Shown piece by piece: positions 33,167-41,328 of a stretch of 64,000 bases of DNA; positions within the stretch are counted from its first letter, which is position 1, and every line of letters begins with the position of its first letter. Below the pieces are notes generated by a model, which worked only from the letters and a program-made list of their open reading frames with translations, did no database searches and had not been told where the DNA came from. This DNA comes from an uncultured Eubacteriales bacterium (lineage in GTDB: Bacteria > Bacillota > Clostridia > Christensenellales > UBA1242). The stretch is taken from NCBI GenBank assembly GCA_948806215.1, contig CAQIDI010000004.1, forward strand, positions 57,950-121,949. Direction: 5' to 3'. Made by a program: the position numbers and the translations under genes.

Positions 33167-33667
33167 TTAACTACGTGTTAAACCTATTTCTGCCATTACT
33201 TTTTCTTCGGTTTCACGCATTAAAACTTTATCACTATCAACTAAGTGATCGTAACCAAACAAATGTAGCAAGCCGTGAGTTGCTAAGTAGCAAATTTCAC
33301 GAGTGTAAGAATTGCCATATTTTTTAGCTTGAGCTTTGCATCTTGGAATACAAATAACAATATCACCTAAAACAATGTTTCCTGTTTGGGGATTAATATC
33401 AAACATAAATTGTTTTTTAGTTATGCTTTTTGTAATTATTTTATTAGGCTCGCTAAGTAAAGTCGGATACGATAAAACATCGGTTACTTTATTAACTCCA
33501 CGAGTAGTTTTATTTAGTTTTTTAATTTTTAAACGGTTAACAAAAGTAACATTAACTTCTAAACTACTGCAAGAAGGTTTTAAAATTGCTTCTGCAGAAT
33601 TAATAGCATTAGTAATGTTTAATAAATATTTTTTTGCTTTTTTTTCGTTAGAATAGTTTATTTGCAT
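33167..33667 (-). CDS. ybeY: Endoribonuclease YbeY (16S rRNA maturation)
   Basis: 166 residues, metal-dependent RNase of the UPF0054 family acting in 16S rRNA 3' processing and ribosome quality control. The zinc-binding signature HGLLHLFGYDH is intact (His131, His135, His141). The upstream segment with TDVLSYP matches the family's conserved T-D-V-L-S-F/Y-P. It starts nine bases after the yqfD stop. In Bacillus the genes phoH and a 7TM-HD phosphohydrolase lie between yqfD and ybeY, and dgkA and cdd between ybeY and era; here all four are missing. Confidence 0.95.
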   Translation of the reverse strand: MQINYSNEKKAKKYLLNITNAINSAEAILKPSCSSLEVNVTFVNRLKIKKLNKTTRGVNKVTDVLSYPTLLSEPNKIITKSITKKQFMFDINPQTGNIVLGDIVICIPRCKAQAKKYGNSYTREICYLATHGLLHLFGYDHLVDSDKVLMRETEEKVMAEIGLTRS

Positions 33668-33676
33668 TTTATCCCC

Positions 33677-34789
33677 TTATAACACTATGTTAATTTTTAA
33701 ATAAGTTGTAACAAAATATTTGCTATCAACTTGATTTATAACAGTGTTTTTTTCTAAAACAGATTTTCCTTCTGGCAAATTTTGATATGCCAAAGTTTCG
33801 CTTTTTTTAAGTAGTTTTTCTTTATTTTCTTCAAAATTATAAGAAGTTGTTTTTTCTTTTAGCTCGTAATAGGTTGTTTTTACAAACTTAATAGGCAAAA
33901 ACCAGTTTTTAAATATATAATCATTATACACAACTTCTTCAAACTTTTCAAACTTAACAGCTGGGATTTTATAAAATAATTTATTACCTAAAAAATCAAA
34001 GTAACTAAACTTTTGCTTTTTACCTGTTCTAACCAGTTCGGTTTTGTTTGTTTCAAATTCGGCAGTACCATTAATCCAAGTTTCGCCTTCAACTTCGGCA
34101 ATAGGTGTTAGGTTAACAGTTTGTCCATTAGATAGTATGGTGCTTGAACTAACAATTATTTCGCCTTTTTTAACTATATCTCCCACTTTGAATTTTGTTG
34201 TGCCCTGCTTTACATTTAATTTCGTTATTTGCATATTATATGGTGCAGTTATCGGAGTTGTATCGGTTATAACATCAACTTTTTCTTTTATATTAATTAT
34301 TAGGTTTGTGCCTTTTTTAATAACGCTTACTAAACTTATTTTTTCGTTATTTTGTTTTAAAAACTTTTCAATTTCTTCGTTACTTTTATGATTTATTTGA
34401 TTGGTTTTTACATTATAGGTTTTTAAAAGTTCTATTATTTCCTGTTCTTTAATTGTTTCTAAGCCTAAAACATTAATTTTAAAAGTAAAATTAGAAAAAA
34501 TTAAAAATATAACAAAACAAACTACACCAGTAATGGTTAAAGCCAAATGCTTTAAAATTCCGTATTTTAATTTTGGAATACCGCGTTTTGATATTATTTG
34601 CATTTTATAATTTTTTAAAATGCCTATTTTTTTTAATTTTAAATAATCTAGCGTGGTTATTGAAAACTCCATAACCTTGTAACTAGGTTTATTAACATTA
34701 AATAAAGTTATATTTAATCTATTAAATTCTCTAAGTAATCTGTCAAAGTTTAGCCCTTCAACCTTTATATCATAATTCGTTTTGCTCAT
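33677..34789 (-). CDS. yqfD: Sporulation protein YqfD
   Basis: 370 residues, homologous to YqfD, a membrane protein made in the mother cell during sporulation. An N-terminal cytoplasmic part of about 85 residues is followed by one strong membrane span (HLALTITGVVCFVIFLIFSN) and a large extracytoplasmic beta-rich domain with a POTRA-like segment after the membrane (KINVLGLETIKEQEIIELL). Overlaps yqfC by 20 bases, so it is co-translated. Its job is not well defined in the literature known to me beyond a role in spore formation. Together with spoIVA it supports a spore-forming host. Confidence 0.88.
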   Translation of the reverse strand: MSKTNYDIKVEGLNFDRLLREFNRLNITLFNVNKPSYKVMEFSITTLDYLKLKKIGILKNYKMQIISKRGIPKLKYGILKHLALTITGVVCFVIFLIFSNFTFKINVLGLETIKEQEIIELLKTYNVKTNQINHKSNEEIEKFLKQNNEKISLVSVIKKGTNLIINIKEKVDVITDTTPITAPYNMQITKLNVKQGTTKFKVGDIVKKGEIIVSSSTILSNGQTVNLTPIAEVEGETWINGTAEFETNKTELVRTGKKQKFSYFDFLGNKLFYKIPAVKFEKFEEVVYNDYIFKNWFLPIKFVKTTYYELKEKTTSYNFEENKEKLLKKSETLAYQNLPEGKSVLEKNTVINQVDSKYFVTTYLKINIVL

Positions 34790-35057
34790 TTACAGCTTCC
34801 TTTTTATAATATAATTTATTAATTTTGCCTTGCAATATAATTTCTTTGCTTCCTAACTCAGCAATTTTTAAATTAATACCACTAACAATAAGCTCGTTGT
34901 TTTTAACTCTAAACCTAGCTTCAGTGTTAGAATAGTTTAATAATTTTATAAAATTTTGAATACAAACAACATTGCTTCCAAGCATAACAACCTTAACTTG
35001 TCCCATAAGCGTTTTTATATCGGAATTTATTAGTTCAGAAATCTCTTTTATAAGCAT
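34770..35057 (-). CDS. yqfC: Sporulation protein YqfC
   Basis: 95 residues, small beta-rich protein of the YabP/YqfC family. The sequence shows the family pattern of a central VVMLGSN segment, then a run that ends in GINLKIAELGSKEIILQGKI. Always the neighbour of yqfD in spore formers, and the overlap with yqfD (20 bases) is kept here. GGAGAAAT precedes the ATG. In Bacillus yqfCD is sigma-E dependent; I looked for the sigma-E pattern upstream and found only a weak match, so its regulation here is open. A near-palindrome at 35069-35106 lies just upstream. Confidence 0.85.
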   Translation of the reverse strand: MLIKEISELINSDIKTLMGQVKVVMLGSNVVCIQNFIKLLNYSNTEARFRVKNNELIVSGINLKIAELGSKEIILQGKINKLYYKKEAVNEQNEL

Positions 35058-35196
35058 AACAATTTCTCCAAAAAATAAAAAAATTCTATAATATTTTATT
35101 AATTATAAAATAAATATAGAATAGCATTTTTTGCTTTGAATATTAAAATTGTGGTTTTTTAGAGAAAAAATTAAGTTTTTTTAAACTTATAAAAAT

Positions 35197-35220
35197 AAAA
35201 AAGCCTTGGTTTAGGCTTTT
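35197..35220 (-). terminator. Terminator of the nfeD-floA operon
   Basis: AAAAGCC / GGCTTTT hairpin with T-rich tail on the minus strand, overlapping the stop codon of the 35219 gene. Confidence 0.75.
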
Positions 35221-35836
35221 ATTCATCTATTTTATCAAACAAACCAGATATTACCACAGCTTTTGCATTTTTACTTAAATTGTTAATTTCGGAGCCCACT
35301 GTTTTATCAATAACATCCTCTTTGTTTCTTTTAATGTTAAATTCTTTGTGCTTACTAGAAATAATTTCGTCTTCGATCGAATCAAGTTCGTTTGTAATGC
35401 TAATGGTGTTCATTCCACCAACATCTTCGTCTTCTTCTTCATATTCGGCAAAAGTATGAACCACTGTTTGTTTTTGACCTAATATAATTGCTCCGCTTTC
35501 AAAATCGCCATTATCAACAGGTTTTAGTATTTCTTCTTGCGAAACTTCTTCAAATTTAATACTTTTATTTAGTTCTTCCGCCTTTATCTCATCTTCAAGC
35601 AAAGCATCTTTTATATAGTTTTCAACTTGAATAGAATTTTCTTGAACAATCTTTTTAATTTTTTCTTTTGTTTCATCCTTAGCTTTTTCTTCAGGTTTAA
35701 CTTCGGATTTTTCTTTATTTTCTTTTTCCAACTTAGCTTTTTGTTTTATTTTTTTTGAGTTAGACAAATAAAGAATTACACAAGTTATAATAATTAATGC
35801 AATTACTATTATAATTGCAATTTCGCCACCACCCAT
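35219..35836 (-). CDS. Membrane-anchored acidic coiled-coil protein, unknown function
   Basis: 205 residues that I do not recognise as a named family. Residues 5-25 are one membrane helix (IAIIIVIALIIITCVILYL) with a short outside N-terminus, so the rest should be cytoplasmic. The body is rich in Lys and Glu, probably coiled coil or disordered. It starts two bases after the floA stop and ends the operon, so it may be a FloA-associated accessory protein; that is inference from position. In Bacillus the third gene of this locus (yqfB) is different. Confidence 0.6.
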   Translation of the reverse strand: MGGGEIAIIIVIALIIITCVILYLSNSKKIKQKAKLEKENKEKSEVKPEEKAKDETKEKIKKIVQENSIQVENYIKDALLEDEIKAEELNKSIKFEEVSQEEILKPVDNGDFESGAIILGQKQTVVHTFAEYEEEDEDVGGMNTISITNELDSIEDEIISSKHKEFNIKRNKEDVIDKTVGSEINNLSKNAKAVVISGLFDKIDE

Positions 35837-35838
35837 AA

Positions 35839-36870
35839 CTAGTCTTCCTTATTTTCTTTGGCTTGTTTCTTTTTTGTTTGAACAACTCTTTCTGAACCTA
35901 AGGAATTACGCATATTAGTATCGGCTAAAATGTTTTGCATTTTATAATAATCTATAACACCAATTTGACCATTAGTAAAAGCAGTTGAAATAGCTTTTGG
36001 AACTTCGCTTTCGGCGTTAAGTAAATTTGCACGCATTTCTTGAGTTTTAGCACGCATTTCTTGTTCCGCCGCAATAGCCATTGCACGGCGTTCTTCAGCT
36101 TTTGCTTGCGCTATTTGCATATCGGCTTCAGCGCGTTCTGCTTGCAACTTAGCACCAATATTTCTACCAACATCAATATCTGCAATATCAATACTTAAAA
36201 TTGTGAACGCTGTGCCAGAATCCAAGCCTTTGTTTAACACTGTTTTACTAATTAAATCTGGGTTTTCAAGCACTTGTTCGTGCGTGTTTGCAGAACCAAC
36301 GGTTGTTACAATGCCTTCGCCAACACGAGCAATAATTGTATCTTCTCCAGCACCACCAATTAACTTATTAATATTGCTTTGAACTGTAACTCTGGCTTTT
36401 ACCCTTAGTTCGATACCATCTTTTGCAACAGCCGAAACTTCTGGTGTTGTTATTACAACTGGATTAACACTTTGTTTAACCGCAGCTAAAATATCACGAT
36501 TGGCAAGGTCTATTGCCTTTGCAGTTTGAACCGATAGCTCGATTTTTGCACCGTGCGCTGCAATTAAAGCATCAACAACACGGCTAACATTACCGCCTGC
36601 CATATAATGAGTTTCAAGGTCGTCAATAGTTAAATCAACTCCGGCTTTTTTTGCATTTATGTAGCAATCAACAAGCATACTAACTTCAATATGCCTTAAT
36701 TTCATACCAACCAATCTTGTTGCAGAAATATGTGCTCCCGAAACCATTGCTCTAATCCAAACATTAACAGGAACAACTCCTACAAAAATAGCCACAATAA
36801 TAATAAAAACAGATAAAATTCCTAGCCATACAAATAAAGCTGTGTTACTTTCACCTAATAAATTTAGCAT
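35839..36870 (-). CDS. floA: Flotillin-like protein FloA
   Basis: 343 residues, FloA/YqfA family. An N-terminal hydrophobic hairpin (about 10-35) is followed by an SPFH-like domain (VWIRAMVSGAHISATRLVGMK near 38-58) and a C-terminal Ala/Glu-rich coiled coil (AERAEADMQIAQAKAEERRA). FloA forms membrane microdomains that organise signalling and cell-wall proteins. It is encoded just downstream of an NfeD-type protein (48 bases), the standard pair (YqeZ-YqfA in Bacillus). Length and motifs are normal. Confidence 0.94.
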   Translation of the reverse strand: MLNLLGESNTALFVWLGILSVFIIIVAIFVGVVPVNVWIRAMVSGAHISATRLVGMKLRHIEVSMLVDCYINAKKAGVDLTIDDLETHYMAGGNVSRVVDALIAAHGAKIELSVQTAKAIDLANRDILAAVKQSVNPVVITTPEVSAVAKDGIELRVKARVTVQSNINKLIGGAGEDTIIARVGEGIVTTVGSANTHEQVLENPDLISKTVLNKGLDSGTAFTILSIDIADIDVGRNIGAKLQAERAEADMQIAQAKAEERRAMAIAAEQEMRAKTQEMRANLLNAESEVPKAISTAFTNGQIGVIDYYKMQNILADTNMRNSLGSERVVQTKKKQAKENKED

Positions 36871-36918
36871 AACTTATCCTCGCTTTTGTAAATTTTTCCA
36901 TTTTTTATTCTATTTATA

Positions 36919-37434
36919 TTATATTTTCTTAACATAAATTGTGTCGGCTTTAACTTCCACAATTTTTATTTTATCGCCTTTACTTATAAACTCCCCATAA
37001 GTTGTGGCTTCATAAATATTTTCGTTATATGTAAACTTTCCACTTGGTTTAAAATCTGTATCGGCAAAAGTGGTTTTACCCAACATTTTTAAATAAGCTT
37101 TATTATCCTTTCCATAATTTTCTGGAACACTGGTTTTTCGCTCTACTAATGGGCTATATTTAACCAACCCTAATCTAGCAAGTAATATCATCACTAACAA
37201 TGAAAGAACAACTAGCGACACAACCATTACAACCATATATAATAATTGAATAACCGATGCCCCCATAACCATTCTAGCAATAATTCCACCAACAGAAATA
37301 ATTCCACCAGTAATACCAAAAAAACCAAAGCCCGGAACAAACACTTCAATAATGCAAAGAAGTGCACCCAAACAAATAATACCCATTGGTATTGCACCAT
37401 ATCCAGCAAATAAGTTAATAAATTCTGCCCACAT
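36919..37434 (-). CDS. NfeD-family membrane protein
   Basis: 171 residues. I place the start at the ATG at 37434 because GGAG sits seven bases upstream; an in-frame TTG four codons earlier would put that GGAG inside the gene. Three or four membrane helices (GAIPMGIICLGALLCIIEVF, ITGGIISVGGIIARMVMG, LLYMVVMVVSLVVLSLLVMI) are followed by a soluble C-terminal OB-fold-like NfeD domain (GKTFADTDFKPSGKFTYN). This is the short form without the serine protease domain found in YqeZ. NfeD proteins work with their neighbouring flotillins in membrane organisation. Confidence 0.85.
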   Translation of the reverse strand: MWAEFINLFAGYGAIPMGIICLGALLCIIEVFVPGFGFFGITGGIISVGGIIARMVMGASVIQLLYMVVMVVSLVVLSLLVMILLARLGLVKYSPLVERKTSVPENYGKDNKAYLKMLGKTTFADTDFKPSGKFTYNENIYEATTYGEFISKGDKIKIVEVKADTIYVKKI

Positions 37435-37633
37435 AATTATCTCCAAATTTTTGGTTTAATTTTTACAATCTATTTGATTATATCATATAAATAATTAAAA
37501 ATAAATAGTAAATTTTAATATATTTATTATTATAATATATATTATTATGTTTAAATTTTTTGGTCCTTTTTAATTATTTATTAAAAATTAACAAATTGCA
37601 GCGATATTTTAATGCTATAAGCATAACTAAAAA

Positions 37634-37665
37634 GCAAAAAAGAGAGGTAAAACTCTCTTTTTTGC
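37634..37665. terminator. Strong terminator hairpin ending the candidate small RNA
   Basis: Perfect 13-bp stem GCAAAAAAGAGAG / CTCTCTTTTTTGC with loop GTAAAA. The T-run inside the 3' arm on either strand would terminate transcripts in both directions. Confidence 0.8.
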
Positions 37666-37710
37666 TAAGGTTAAATATTTTGGAAACAAAATTAGGGAAA
37701 TTTGTTCCTT
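37634..37710 (-). ncRNA. Candidate small RNA of about 75 nt
   Basis: A complete transcription unit without a reading frame: promoter TTGAAA-N17-TAATAT on the minus strand (37743-37715), predicted start near 37709, about 45 bases that can fold (GGAACAAA with TTTGTTTCC, or CTAAGG with CCTTAG, sharing the GG so the two folds compete), then a 13-bp terminator stem. It lies alone between the NYN gene and nfeD. I do not recognise it as 6S, SRP RNA or a known riboswitch. It could instead be a leader terminated before nfeD, about 200 bases downstream. Confidence 0.45.
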
Positions 37711-37714
37711 AGAT

Positions 37715-37743
37715 ATATTAACACAAAATTCTACAAATTTCAA
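37715..37743 (-). promoter_or_regulatory. Promoter of the candidate small RNA
   Basis: TTGAAA (37743-37738), 17-base spacer, TAATAT (37720-37715) on the minus strand. Confidence 0.55.
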
Positions 37744-37813
37744 CATTTATTGTATAAATTAAATGGAAATTTTTTACATTTTTATATAAAAATTTACTAA
37801 TTTTTTTTAAATA

Positions 37814-37842
37814 AAAAGCACAAATAAATTTGTGCTTTTTTA
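37814..37842 (-). terminator. Terminator of the glycosylase-NYN operon
   Basis: Stem AAAAAGCACAAA / TTTGTGCTTTTT directly after the NYN gene. Confidence 0.8.
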
Positions 37843-37868
37843 ATTATAACATAAAGTTTAAATAATTT

Positions 37869-38816
37869 TTATAATGCATTTTTCATATCGTCAACAACAT
37901 CTTGAAGATCGGTAAATATTTGACGAATATCTTCGTTAGCACTATAAATGCCTTCGCCTTTACCATTTTCACGATCGATTAAGTTTTCGATATCTCTAAT
38001 TAATCTTAGTTTTTCACCCATATTATCATCGTTAGTGAAATCTAATTTATTATAACGATTAGTAATATCTTTTAAAACTTCTGATAAATCTTCGTCGCCA
38101 GATTCGTATTCATCTTCGTAGTCGTCATAACTTTCTACAACTTCAGTTCTTTTTGTTGGAGCTTGATAAGTTGTTGTGGTTGTGGTTTTTCTAATAGTTT
38201 TATTATAACCATAATCATCATCTTCATCATCTTCTTCTTCAACAACTGGTGCTGGAGCAGGTTTTCTAACTGGAGCTTCGTATACTGGAGCTTTAGCAGT
38301 TGTTACTGTAGTTGTTTTTTTAGTGGTTGTTTGTTTTGTGCTTGCTTTTTTAGTTTTTGCAGTGTAAGTTGCAGCATCGTTATCAATATTACGCAAGAAA
38401 ACGTGTTCATCAAATAAGTGAGTGTTTAGTTCTCTATATTCGGTGTTAACATCAATACAAACTTTTCCAGAAGATTTTAATTCAACTAATAAAGGAATTA
38501 AATCGCCTTCGCCAGAAACAATACAGAATGCATTAATTTCAGGTTTTGTGTAGTTAAGTTTTAACGCATCAACAATAATACGATTATCTAACTGACTAAA
38601 ACGCTTTTTTAAACGCATAAATGGTGCTGTTTCGTAACCATAGTTATTAATATAATCAATTAAATAAATATGTTTTCTATCGTTATAACCATAAAATTTG
38701 CAATAAACAACCTCGCCTTTTTGGTTAAGGTTTTCTAAAAGTTCATCCATTGCTTCTTTGCTAACTTTTACATTATCAACATCAACTAATAATGCAATCT
38801 TTCTTTCTTTGCTCAT
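37869..38816 (-). CDS. NYN-domain (LabA-like) putative RNase
   Basis: 315 residues. Residues about 5-130 are a NYN/PIN-like domain: LLVDVDN with Asp12 and Asp14, a central DNRIIVDAL acidic motif and SGEGDLIPLL, the set expected to hold a catalytic metal. Then a low-complexity Thr/Lys/Pro linker (about 150-225) with acidic EEEDDEDDDYG, and a C-terminal helical domain of about 80 residues that I do not recognise. NYN proteins of this type are thought to be RNases; the target is unknown. It follows the glycosylase gene by 14 bases and shares its terminator. Confidence 0.8.
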   Translation of the reverse strand: MSKERKIALLVDVDNVKVSKEAMDELLENLNQKGEVVYCKFYGYNDRKHIYLIDYINNYGYETAPFMRLKKRFSQLDNRIIVDALKLNYTKPEINAFCIVSGEGDLIPLLVELKSSGKVCIDVNTEYRELNTHLFDEHVFLRNIDNDAATYTAKTKKASTKQTTTKKTTTVTTAKAPVYEAPVRKPAPAPVVEEEDDEDDDYGYNKTIRKTTTTTTYQAPTKRTEVVESYDDYEDEYESGDEDLSEVLKDITNRYNKLDFTNDDNMGEKLRLIRDIENLIDRENGKGEGIYSANEDIRQIFTDLQDVVDDMKNAL

Positions 38817-38830
38817 ATAAAATTTCCTCT

Positions 38831-39664
38831 TTAAATGTTTTTTTCTCTTTTTGCATAGAATAAGTACTGTTGTGCATAACCTGCCAAATCACCAAACATA
38901 TTAACAAAAAAATCTCTTATTTGCGTTGCAGATTTGTTTTGGTTTGGATAAAGTTCGTTATAAACTTTTTTAATCCAAGTATCAGTTGGAAAAACATCGG
39001 TTTTATGGTATCCAAACAGCAATATGCAATCGGCAACCTTTGGTCCAACTCCGCAAAGCGTTGTTAAATATTTGTTAGCTTCAACAGTTGTCATATTATA
39101 AACATTACTTATATTAAAGCCATTATAAATATCTTGAACTGTTTTAAATAAGTAAGCATCACGATATCCACATTTAATGTTTGTAAAAAATTCTTTATTT
39201 GCTTTTGCCAACTGATTAACTGTTGGAAAACCAAAATAAGTTCCGCAGTTATCACCATAATTTAAACATATGTTTTCTATTATCTTTTTTATTCGTGGAA
39301 TGTTATTATTCTGCGAAATTAAAAAACTAATTATGGTTTCAAATGGATCTTGATTTAAAATTCTTATTCCTTCGCCAAAAGGAATAGAATCCTTAACAAA
39401 CTTAATTTTACTTAGTTCTTGCTTTATTTTAGCATAATCAGTTAACAAATCAAAGTAATTTATAAAATAATTTACATCATCGCACTTAATTATTGTGTGC
39501 ATTTGTTGACAATATATGCTTGCTTTGTGGTTTAAACTATACACTTCGTAACCAAAATCGGTTTGTTTAAATCTAAACACCTGTCCGCATTCTAATGTTT
39601 GTTTAATATCGAAATCAGCACATTTAGGAATTATTATTTCGTTATTTTTAACTTCGTATTTCAA
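38831..39664 (-). CDS. ogg: 8-oxoguanine DNA glycosylase/AP lyase (OGG1 type)
   Basis: 277 residues, HhH-GPD superfamily. N-terminal OGG-type beta domain (about 1-100), then the helix-hairpin-helix core CGVGPKVADC with the Schiff-base Lys209, and the catalytic Asp228 in FPTDTW exactly 19 residues later, the same spacing as in OGG1. It excises oxidised guanine from DNA and nicks the abasic site. Clostridia often carry this OGG1-like enzyme rather than MutM. No iron-sulfur cysteines are present at the end. First gene of a two-gene unit with the NYN protein. Confidence 0.9.
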   Translation of the reverse strand: MKYEVKNNEIIIPKCADFDIKQTLECGQVFRFKQTDFGYEVYSLNHKASIYCQQMHTIIKCDDVNYFINYFDLLTDYAKIKQELSKIKFVKDSIPFGEGIRILNQDPFETIISFLISQNNNIPRIKKIIENICLNYGDNCGTYFGFPTVNQLAKANKEFFTNIKCGYRDAYLFKTVQDIYNGFNISNVYNMTTVEANKYLTTLCGVGPKVADCILLFGYHKTDVFPTDTWIKKVYNELYPNQNKSATQIRDFFVNMFGDLAGYAQQYLFYAKREKNI

Positions 39665-39697
39665 TTATTTTCACCTTTGTTCTATTAATTAAAACAA

Positions 39698-39722
39698 AAA
39701 ACTGCTTAAGTTTAGCAGTTTT
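39698..39722 (-). terminator. Terminator of the rplU-prp-rpmA operon
   Basis: Stem AAAACTGCT / AGCAGTTTT, loop TAAGTTT, T-run on the minus strand, directly after rpmA. Confidence 0.85.
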
Positions 39723-39727
39723 AATTA

Positions 39728-40006
39728 TTATTGTTCTTTAACAACATCAACCTTTTTTTGGTCACGGCTAACGTGACTAAATTTAACCACACCATCGGTT
39801 AATGCATATAAAGTGTAATCCTTTCCACAACCCACATTGTCGCCAGGTTTAACTCTTGTTCCGCGTTGTCTAATAATGATGTTGCCAGCAATTACTTTTT
39901 GGCCATCTGATTTTTTAACACCTAAACGCTTTGAGTGACTTTCTCTACCGTTTTTGGAACTTCCTAATCCTTTTTTGTGGGCAAATAGTTGAATATTAAT
40001 AAACAT
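39728..40006 (-). CDS. rpmA: 50S ribosomal protein L27 with cleavable N-terminus
   Basis: 92 residues. L27 reaches into the peptidyl transferase centre with its N-terminus (AHKKGLGSSKNGRESHSKRLG). Here eight extra residues, MFINIQLF, precede the mature AHKKG start, matching the Firmicutes form in which the protease Prp removes the extension after the two-residue LF or FF site. The prp gene overlaps immediately upstream (stop and start share TAATG). Length, motifs and order are all standard. Confidence 0.96.
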   Translation of the reverse strand: MFINIQLFAHKKGLGSSKNGRESHSKRLGVKKSDGQKVIAGNIIIRQRGTRVKPGDNVGCGKDYTLYALTDGVVKFSHVSRDQKKVDVVKEQ

Positions 40007-40338
40007 TAATCTATTACCTCCAATTTAATATAATTTGAGTATCCACTTTTTAAATCCTTTAAACTAACATATGCAACTTCAAATAACAAATTTGATTTTT
40101 GTAATTGTTCTTGGTTTAAATTTTGCGGCATCTCAATAAGCATACTTCCATCGGTTTCGTTTTCTTTATATTTTATTTTTAAATTCAAAACCATTTTTAG
40201 TCCAATAGCTAACGAGCCTAATATGGACGAAACAGAAGCACATAAAATATCTTTTCCTTGTTCGGCATAACCTGTATGCCCTGTTGCTTTCAATTTAACA
40301 AAATTATTATTTTGCTTATAAAACTTAATAACTGTCAT
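40006..40338 (-). CDS. prp: Ribosomal-processing cysteine protease Prp
   Basis: 110 residues, family YsxB/DUF464. The catalytic pair is visible as His21 (ATGHTGYAEQGKDIL) and Cys33 (LCASVS), the same spacing as the characterised enzyme. It cleaves the N-terminal extension of L27, and such an extension is present on the neighbouring gene product. It starts five bases after rplU and overlaps rpmA, the conserved three-gene order. Confidence 0.95.
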   Translation of the reverse strand: MTVIKFYKQNNNFVKLKATGHTGYAEQGKDILCASVSSILGSLAIGLKMVLNLKIKYKENETDGSMLIEMPQNLNQEQLQKSNLLFEVAYVSLKDLKSGYSNYIKLEVID

Positions 40339-40343
40339 ATTAA

Positions 40344-40646
40344 CTACTTAACTGAAACAATTTTTAAAGTAGTGTAAGGTTGTCTGTGACCTTGTGTTCT
40401 ACGATAGTTCTTTTTTGCTTTGTATTTGAAAACAACAATCTTTTTATCTTTACCGTGTTCCATAACTTCAGCAACAACTTTAGCGTCTTTAACATCGTTA
40501 CCAGCTTTAACTTTTTCGCCGTCAACAACCATTAAAACGTTTAAGTTTACTTTGTCACCAACATTAGCTTCTAGTTTTTCAACATTAATTAAATCGTTTT
40601 CAGCAACTTTATATTGCTTTCCACCTGTTTCTACTATAGCGTACAT
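40344..40646 (-). CDS. rplU: 50S ribosomal protein L21
   Basis: 100 residues from the ATG at 40646, chosen because GGAGGTAATAA lies right before it and MYAIVETGGKQYKV is the usual L21 start; the open frame continues 38 codons further upstream but that part is leader and promoter. The family signature near the C-terminus KKNYRRTQGHRQPYT is intact. L21 binds 23S rRNA in the large subunit. First gene of rplU-prp-rpmA. Confidence 0.96.
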   Translation of the reverse strand: MYAIVETGGKQYKVAENDLINVEKLEANVGDKVNLNVLMVVDGEKVKAGNDVKDAKVVAEVMEHGKDKKIVVFKYKAKKNYRRTQGHRQPYTTLKIVSVK

Positions 40647-40725
40647 TTTATTACCTCCTCTCTCCAGACTCACTGTTGTAGGCGACTGAAATTTCAGTGC
40701 TTTTAAGCCTAGTCCATGTGGAACA
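40647..40725 (-). promoter_or_regulatory. Probable L21 leader RNA
   Basis: About 80 bases between the predicted start and rplU, with a GCACTGAAA/TTTCAGT hairpin and then CAACAGTGAGTCTGG before the GGAGG. Many Firmicutes rplU messages carry a structured leader used for feedback control by L21; position fits. I matched it by position and by the stem, not by a covariance search. Confidence 0.45.
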
Positions 40726-40730
40726 AAAAC

Positions 40731-40760
40731 ATAATACCACAAAGCATAAATGGTTGTCAA
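40731..40760 (-). promoter_or_regulatory. Promoter of rplU-prp-rpmA
   Basis: TTGACA (40760-40755), 18-base spacer, TATTAT (40736-40731) on the minus strand. On the plus strand the same bases read TTGTCA (40754-40759), followed after 17 bases by TATATA (40777-40782), a plausible promoter for the divergent gene at 40848. Confidence 0.65.
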
Positions 40761-40847
40761 TTTTTATTTAATAAATTATATATTAAATATTTAGCATATA
40801 AATTTTATTTTTTACGCAAAATATTAAAAAAGTTTTAAGGAGATAAA

Positions 40848-41267
40848 ATGGAAACTAACGAAATTTTAAACGAAATTTATTTAGGTGCAAGAGCTGGAAC
40901 TTATGGCATTGATAACATTATTGAAAGCACTAAGCCCGATCTAAAAGAACTAATTTTAAAGCAAAACAAATTATATGAAGAAATAAGTTCTGAATGCCAA
41001 GAATTTGCTAAACGAAACAATTTAAAACTTAAAGATATTAATATGTTTATGAAAGCCGGAAGTTTTATGCAATCAAAAATGGAAACAATGTGCGACAGCT
41101 CAAATTCTAACCTAAGTGAACTTATGTTTAATGGCACTAATATGGGAATTATAAGCATAACCAAACTAATTAATAGTGGAATAGAAAATCAAGAATTATT
41201 AAGCATTGCAAAAAAGTTTTTATCACATATGGAAGAATTTATTAACAGCATTAAAAAGTTCCTATAA
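40848..41267 (+). CDS. Small all-helical cytoplasmic protein, unknown function
   Basis: 139 residues, not recognised. Predicted to be almost entirely alpha-helical with no signal peptide or membrane span. The pattern (ELILKQNKLYEEISSECQEF, then ELMFNGTNMGIISITKLI) suggests a four-helix bundle of the ferritin-like/DUF2383 type, but the metal-binding Glu/His set is not evident, so I do not assign it. AAGGAG precedes the ATG by six bases. It is the only plus-strand gene between 24,000 and 44,900 and is divergent from the ribosomal operon. Confidence 0.7.
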   Translation: METNEILNEIYLGARAGTYGIDNIIESTKPDLKELILKQNKLYEEISSECQEFAKRNNLKLKDINMFMKAGSFMQSKMETMCDSSNSNLSELMFNGTNMGIISITKLINSGIENQELLSIAKKFLSHMEEFINSIKKFL

Positions 41268-41297
41268 TAAGCATATTTATTTAACTTTGCATAACAC

Positions 41298-41328
41298 AAA
41301 AAAATAGAGACAACATCTCTATTTTTTT
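41298..41328. terminator. Bidirectional terminator
   Basis: Stem AAAAAAATAGAGA / TCTCTATTTTTTT with loop CAACA between two convergent genes; works on either strand. Confidence 0.85.

Noticed and set aside
36919..37446. Start of the NfeD-like gene at 37446 (TTG)
   Set aside because: It would place the GGAG ribosome site inside the coding region; the ATG at 37434 is correctly spaced.
40344..40760. L21 with a 38-residue N-terminal extension
   Set aside because: The extra codons cover the promoter and leader; the ATG at 40646 has GGAGG and the family's start.
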